Source of the DNA: Euptelea pleiosperma
Lineage: Eukaryota; Streptophyta; Magnoliopsida; Ranunculales; Eupteleaceae
DNA length: 64,000 nt
Direction: 5' to 3'
NCBI GenBank assembly: GCA_035048495.1
Contig: CM068546.1
Coordinates: 33,188,674 to 33,252,673 of the forward strand
Below, one piece after another: positions 59,134 to 64,000 of this stretch; the first letter of the stretch is position 1; each line of letters starts with the position of its first letter. The position numbers and the translations under genes were made by a program. The notes below the pieces were generated by a model. That model was not told where the DNA came from. It searched no databases and saw nothing but the letters and a program-made list of their open reading frames with translations.

Positions 59134-59546
59134 AAGGTTTAAAGGAGGCCGTTTTAACGGTTAAATGGACTGGGGGCATTACCGTTTAAACGGCCGTTAT
59201 AACGGATTGAAACGGTCAGGGGCAAAAATGGTAAAAAACCGAATTAAACGGATTTTAACGGAAAAAAACGGAAAAAGTGGCTCTGAAATTCAAATTTTGA
59301 AATTTGAAAATTAAAAAAAAAATGGAATTTAACAGATTTAAACGGATTTTAACGGAATTAAACAGTTTTAACGGCCGTTCTTTTCACAAATTTTTTTGAA
59401 ATTAAATGGCCGTTTAAATGATTTTAACGGCCGTTAAAACAAAAAAAAATGGCCATTTATTTCAAAACCGATAAAATGGGTTTAAACGGTCTAAACGGAA
59501 ACGGGCTTGGGGCGTTACCGTTTAAACGGCCGTTTTTAAAACCATG
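59134..59546. mobile_element. MITE of TTAAACGG words, 413 bp
   Basis: A perfect 9-bp duplication ATTAAGACC (59125-59133 and 59547-59555) flanks the unit. The ends AAGGTTTAAAGGAGGCCG and CGGCCGTTTTTAAAACC are inverted. The interior repeats GTTTAAACGGCCGTT-type palindromes. A truncated relative starts near 59661. Confidence 0.9.
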
Positions 59547-59717
59547 ATTAAGACCGTCCAATGTGCTAGGCCAATTCGTATTGATAGTTGATCAACCATT
59601 CTTTTCGATGGTCGACAATTTTATGTGGTGGGCCCCACAAAACATGTATATTGATTTTATAGTTAGGATCAAGGTTTAAAAGAGGCCATTTTAACGGTAT
59701 AACGGATATGAAAAGCT

Positions 59718-60381
59718 GACATACCCCCCTATGACTCGGTCCACTGTCATTTGATCAATGTTGACCTGAGTTGACTACCAAATTTTGTATTAAAGGATGA
59801 AAGTGCCCTTGTCTTCAACTTTAGAACAAGGGTTTCAAATATGAAAAGAGGAGATTAAAAATAAAAATTAAAACCCATGTTGGTAAACTTGAGATTTGTT
59901 TTTTGATTGTTTGATGAATTAAGCAAATATTGAAAAGAAAAAACTCCAAAAAAATAGATAAAACTCATGAAGGAATATTTTAAAATTGAGAGAACCTATC
60001 TTTCCAAAATCCACATCTCATCAGAAGCTTAAAATATAAATTGCTTTGTCTTATTTTTCTTTTATGTTAATGAAATTTTAAAATTAAAATATTATATTGT
60101 TCTATTTCTTTTTTTAAACCTTAGGTTTTAAAATCTTGCCGGAGTGGTGGCCGGCTGGCCAAGAGACTCCGGTGGGTTGGTCGCCAGTGATGGGCGGCCA
60201 ACCCATGGGAATCCCTTGGCTGGCCGTCCACCACAGCCGTTTGATTTGGGGTTTGGGTTTTTGCCCAAACCCTTGTTCCAAAGTTGAGACAAGAGCATTT
60301 TTGTCATTTAATAAAAAAATTGGTAGTCAACTTGGGTTAACACTGGTCAAATGATAGTGGACCTAGTCATGGGGGTATGTC
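59718..60381. mobile_element. foldback element, about 120-bp arms
   Basis: GACATACCCCC at the left and GGGGGTATGTC at the right begin imperfect arms. The arms also share GTTGACTACCAA and CTTGTC...GAACAAGGG. The GC-rich GGCCGGCTGG middle part (60140-60230) is unique. There is no coding content. Confidence 0.85.
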
Positions 60382-61141
60382 AAAAATTCCCTAAAGTTTA
60401 AATTTGAGCATGTAGTTTTAAAGAGTGCTAAGCGCATAACCTATAAGTAATAAATCAGATTTCAACGACTTTTGTTTAACTCGGCAAATAAAGCAAAAAC
60501 CTGAAAAATTTGCTTTTCAATAAGCTATAAGCTGATTTTTTAACTTATTTTATGCTTATCCAAATGCAGCACAACAAGAAACTTGCAAATTTTGGAAGTT
60601 TTACACATATGGCATTGTATGAATATAATGGAATGCCAAACCTAATATTTAAGAAATGGATGGGGGGAGCATGGATTTCAAAACTTGGATTCTGCTGAGG
60701 AGGAAGAGGCACACAAAAAAAAAAATGAGAAAAATGCGAAAATTGGACATTTAGGACATGCTTGGTATCCTGTATGTAATTTGCAGGGAAATATTTGTAG
60801 GCAAATACTTGATAATCAAATGTTTGCAATGACAAACATTTGTTGGAAAAATATTCATATGGCTGGGACGGGGACTTGTTGGGGAGACTAATTTGCCTAT
60901 TGTTTGCAGCCATTAGACCACTTTCTAGAAAAAAATAAAATTTGTTGGATGTTGTGCCACCAAGCACATGCAAATGCTGCAAACATTTGCACGCAAACAT
61001 TTGTAGTGTTACCAACGTTTTAAAAGGCTTTTGAGGATTACGTCTTGAGGTTCGCCTTAAAAAAGGCCTACACATAATGCATGGTACACTTTTTTAAGTG
61101 GGAGCATCTTACCTTAAAAAAAATCAATTTTTTCCTTTTTC
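60382..61141. other. intergenic, short inverted words only
   Basis: ACATTTG/CAAATG words recur in both directions from 60780 to 61010, suggesting a further decayed MITE. An AAAGGCTTTTGAGG fragment near 61020 resembles the AGGCGT elements. No gene is seen. Confidence 0.4.
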
Positions 61142-61144
61142 TTT

Positions 61145-61145
<1 letters not shown>

Positions 61146-61221
<76 letters not shown>
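61146..61221 (+). repeat. (AAT)n microsatellite, about 25 units
   Basis: Uninterrupted AAT/ATA repeats. The poly-Ile and poly-Tyr open frames across it are artefacts. Confidence 0.97.
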
Positions 61222-61225
<4 letters not shown>

Positions 61226-61921
61226 CCCCAAAATTTTTAAAAATATGGATTGTGTGCATATTTATACCTTAAATAATAATCATAATCATAATTAAGGTTC
61301 AAACGCTATCAATTATGGACTGTGCATGCATGGATGCGGACAATGATACGAGGTGTTGGACTTGACAAACCCCAAAAAGTAGGATTCGGACTCGGCTGAA
61401 TATTTTAATTATTCAATTAGGTCAAACATATAATTAATAGATTTTTTCTTATTTATTGGAAGTGAGATAATTATTTATAGGAAATTAGAAAGAAATCTTA
61501 TCTTTTTCTCTCTAGAATCCCTAAGATAAAGAAATTTTAATTTATACCTTAACTATAAGAAATTTTATTAATTATTTTACTTTTTATTTGAATATTTTAA
61601 TTATTCAAATATCGAAGTGTCCGTGGCGTGTCGGTATTCAAATCCATGTTTAAACATATGGACACACGATTCGTCCACTGGTTGGAAGTGTCCATACAAC
61701 ACAGATTAGGGATCTGTTATCTATGGTGTTAGAACTTACAAGACTCGATCTTGGACCTCTTTTTATGTTATGCCAGAGCGAAGGCTCGGAACGTGAAAAA
61801 TGGGATGGATGAGGGTTTTTCCTGGTTTACTTAGAAAACGACGAATTTGCAGCAATTAATCAAAGAAAGACCTAGTTGAACGGGAACGACATGGATCAAA
61901 GGTATGAACCAAGAAAGGCCC
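61222..61921. other. intergenic, no gene recognised
   Basis: AT-rich sequence with no repeat ends or coding content that I can support. Confidence 0.4.
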
Positions 61922-62400
61922 TGCTTGGTTCAATGCCAATTGGATGCAATGCACCCACTGGCCACGATCTTGAGATTACACATCAATGGTTGGGGTGTGC
62001 AAATGAGTTGCTGTGGAAATAGTTGCCAAGCCCTCGCAAACTCTTCAAGAAAATGAACACAAGCATGTGCAGGCCAAAAACCTTGGTAAGTGACTGCAAT
62101 CAAACTCACCGCATTTGCATCAGAGGTTCGCTGCACTGGGATGCATTTTACACTCTGGTGCAAATGCGGTTCGCTGCACTGGGATGCATTTTGCACTCTG
62201 GTGCAAATGCGGTGAGTTGCATTGCAATCGCTTACCATGGTTTTTGGGCTGTACATGCTTGCATCCACTTTCTTAAAGAGTGCAAGGGATTGGCAACAAC
62301 TTGCACGCCAGCTCATTTGCACGCCCCCAACCAATCACTTGTAATCCCAAAACCGTGGCAAGTTAGTGCATTGCATCTGATTTGCGAAGTTCAGCCATCT
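61922..62400. mobile_element. large hairpin: inverted arms of about 200 bp
   Basis: The left arm 61930-62130 and right arm 62190-62395 are inverted copies at perhaps 75-80% identity. Shared blocks include GATGCAATGCAC, GTGCAAATGAG, AAGCATGT and CTCACCGCATTTGCA. The turn holds two copies of TTCGCTGCACTGGGATGCAT. Open frames on both strands follow from the symmetry. Confidence 0.88.
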
Positions 62401-62910
62401 TCAAATCCTGCAAGCATAAAATGGACCAAATCCAAGACCACATATGGTCGAAGCCCAAGCCAATATTTATAAATTAAAGTATATATATTTCTTCAAGGCT
62501 ATTTGTTAAGGAAATATACTGGAAAAAAGTTTCATCAGGTCCAGTTCTTTGGCATCATCATCATATTAGGGTCCATTGGACCAAACATATTAGGCCCATA
62601 ACATTACCATTTAGATAATGGATCTTTAAACCAGGCCCAATGCTTCACCAGCTACCTAAAACTACAACGAAAGCCCACTGGACCATCTGGGCGACTTGAC
62701 AGCCTTAGGCATGACAAACGGACAAACGACAACTTGAACAATTTATTAATGAAATGCTTACCAAACCGACCAGTGCCCGCACGTCAGGGATCCAAACCTA
62801 AGGGGCCCTTATAACCAGGCCTAGGTCTTTTAGAGAACACTTTTGATCACTGGCGCCACTTTTGATCACTAGCGCCAGTGATCAAATGTGATCAACACTA
62901 GCGTGCATGA

Positions 62911-63212
62911 CATTACACGTGGCACACTCTTAGAGATCATTGACTGTATCGATGATTGGCTCATACCTAGGTGGACCTACATGCAAAAAATGAGCCCGGT
63001 TAGTGATTTTTAAGGATTTGATTAGAGTCGTTTTCATGGATTGATTTTTAACCATAGATTTCGAGCAATATTTTGGGTACTCAGATCTAAAGGTTTGAAA
63101 TCCCTAATCAGGCTGATATTTGGTATATATGTCCACAACTCCACATGGGGATGGAACAAACATATATACAGTCGATCTTTAAGAATGCACCACGTGGCTT
63201 ATTCTATGGTCC
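62911..63212. mobile_element. G-box MITE, both arms
   Basis: It has the core CTAATCAGGCTGAT and its partner. G-boxes are at 62916-62921 and 63191-63196. Left of it are GATCACTGGCGCC/GGCGCCAGTGATC palindromic words (about 62845-62885). Confidence 0.75.
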
Positions 63213-63523
63213 CTCATTGAGGAGGCACGTCGGGCCTACTCCAATCCATGTTGTGGCTTTAAAATAGAGAGGCATTTAATGAGGCAAGGGTTTGAAGACC
63301 GTGTGGGCGCACCAGTACCCAACCTATGTTTTGTCTTTAAAATAGAGGCATTTTTAATGAGGTAAGATTATTTCTTTTTTTTGGCCTTTAAAGTGGAGAG
63401 GCATTAGTTTAAGCCCCACGTGGATGTCAACCCTAGTTCTCGCTTCATCTCTACTATTATAAATCCAAAATATTCGAGCCACCTACTTTAAAGGTAAAAC
63501 TTGGGATGGTGAAATCTCGATGT

Positions 63524-63715
63524 CCATGAGGGACCATAGTATAAGCCACGTGGCACACTCTTAGAAACCACTGACCGTATGTATGTTTGTTACATCCCTA
63601 TGTGGACCTATGTACCAAATATAAGCTTCATCAAACCTTTGGATCTGAGTACCCTAAATAATGTTCGAAATCTACGGTTAAATATCAACCCATGAAAACC
63701 GCTCCAATCAAATCC
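63524..63715. mobile_element. half G-box MITE joined to another MITE family
   Basis: It starts TGAGGGACCATAG with a G-box at 63547-63552 and CCGTATGTATGTTTG. It runs to CAATCAAATCCTTAAA and then changes to the GGGGCCCAC hairpin family. Confidence 0.75.
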
Positions 63716-63900
63716 TTAAATTTAGCATGGCATCCATTTTCACCGTTAAATTTAAGTCCATATTTGATACAGTTAGAGGTTTTAATTATTACTGATTTTT
63801 GGTGATGGAGATCATCATCACAAAAAATCAACTCTTAACTCATCTGCATGTGGGCCCCACGTCCATTAGTATTCTATTAGTAACAATAGCACGAGTCATT
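63716..63900. mobile_element. half copy of the GGGGCCCAC hairpin MITE
   Basis: CAACTCTTAACTCATCTGCA, then GTGGGCCCCACGTCCATTAG and an AATAGCACGAGTCAT end match the right arm of 3230-3424. Confidence 0.8.
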
Positions 63901-63922
63901 CTCTACCAGCTATATATACATA

Positions 63923-64000
63923 CTAGGAATCAATAGCCCGTGCTGAGCACGGGCACATTAAAAAAAATATGAAAATAAATTTTTGCATGTACAATTATGT
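63923..64000 (-). mobile_element. probable Helitron 3' terminus, minus strand, cut by window edge
   Basis: On the minus strand an 8-bp perfect stem GCCCGTGC/GCACGGGC with a 3-base loop (63936-63954) is followed 9 bases later by CTAG and then T. This is the hairpin-CTRR-T layout of Helitron 3' ends. The body would lie to the right, outside the window. Confidence 0.7.

Noticed and set aside
61930..62472. Overlapping open frames of 134 and 149 codons on opposite strands
   Set aside because: They follow from the inverted arms of the hairpin at 61922-62400. The two proteins mirror each other's cysteine/histidine-rich text and no codon bias or domain supports them.

Overview
The window is nuclear DNA from a flowering plant. 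The evidence is GT-AG introns, a WD-repeat gene of plant type, a B-box/CCT (CONSTANS-like) gene, a plant bHLH gene, and a dense load of plant transposable elements: Ty1/copia, Ty3/gypsy, L1- and RTE-type LINEs, tRNA-derived SINEs, hAT- and Mutator-like MITEs, and a Helitron end. The protein sequences feel like an early-diverging eudicot or a magnoliid, but that is only an impression. Three protein-coding genes are supported. About 8 kb of exon and UTR sit in 64 kb, and the rest is intron and repeats. || 1-44700 holds one very long gene on the + strand, a homologue of WD repeat-containing protein 48 (Arabidopsis LRS1; animal UAF1). Sixteen exons can be placed between 1318 and 44118. They join in frame to 734 residues plus a stop, and the first coding exon lies left of the window. 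Four introns are swollen by transposons. The 9.4-kb intron (5693-15130) carries LINE remains split by a 2.5-kb solo LTR, plus gypsy and SINE remains. The 6.9-kb intron (16639-23495) carries a dead copia element at 17075-22877. The 14-kb intron (24262-38236) carries a minus-strand copia element at 26242-37392. That element has a 6.5-kb L1-type LINE (30819-37306) inside its 5' LTR, and the LINE itself contains a small LINE tail. The last coding intron has a GC-AG boundary. || 46100-49030 is a stack of related foldback MITEs sharing one core, many carrying a perfect G-box (CACGTG). They lie just upstream of a four-exon CONSTANS-like gene (49286-54431, +; 407 residues, two B-boxes and a CCT domain). 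Its second intron holds a hAT MITE and its 3' flank holds a TIR element. || 57231-58066 (-) is a two-exon bHLH gene of 252 residues (bHLH95/ZHOUPI-like with an ACT-like C-terminus), convergent with the CONSTANS-like gene. Its upstream side (58200-59550) is again built of MITEs. || 59550-64000 has no gene. It holds foldback elements, an AAT microsatellite, more MITEs of the same core family, and at the right edge what looks like the 3' terminus of a minus-strand Helitron. || I see no operon-like or novel multi-gene system. The most interesting features are the G-box-bearing MITE stack next to a light/flowering-type regulator, the modular ends of that MITE family, and the clearly dated nested insertions inside the WDR48 introns.
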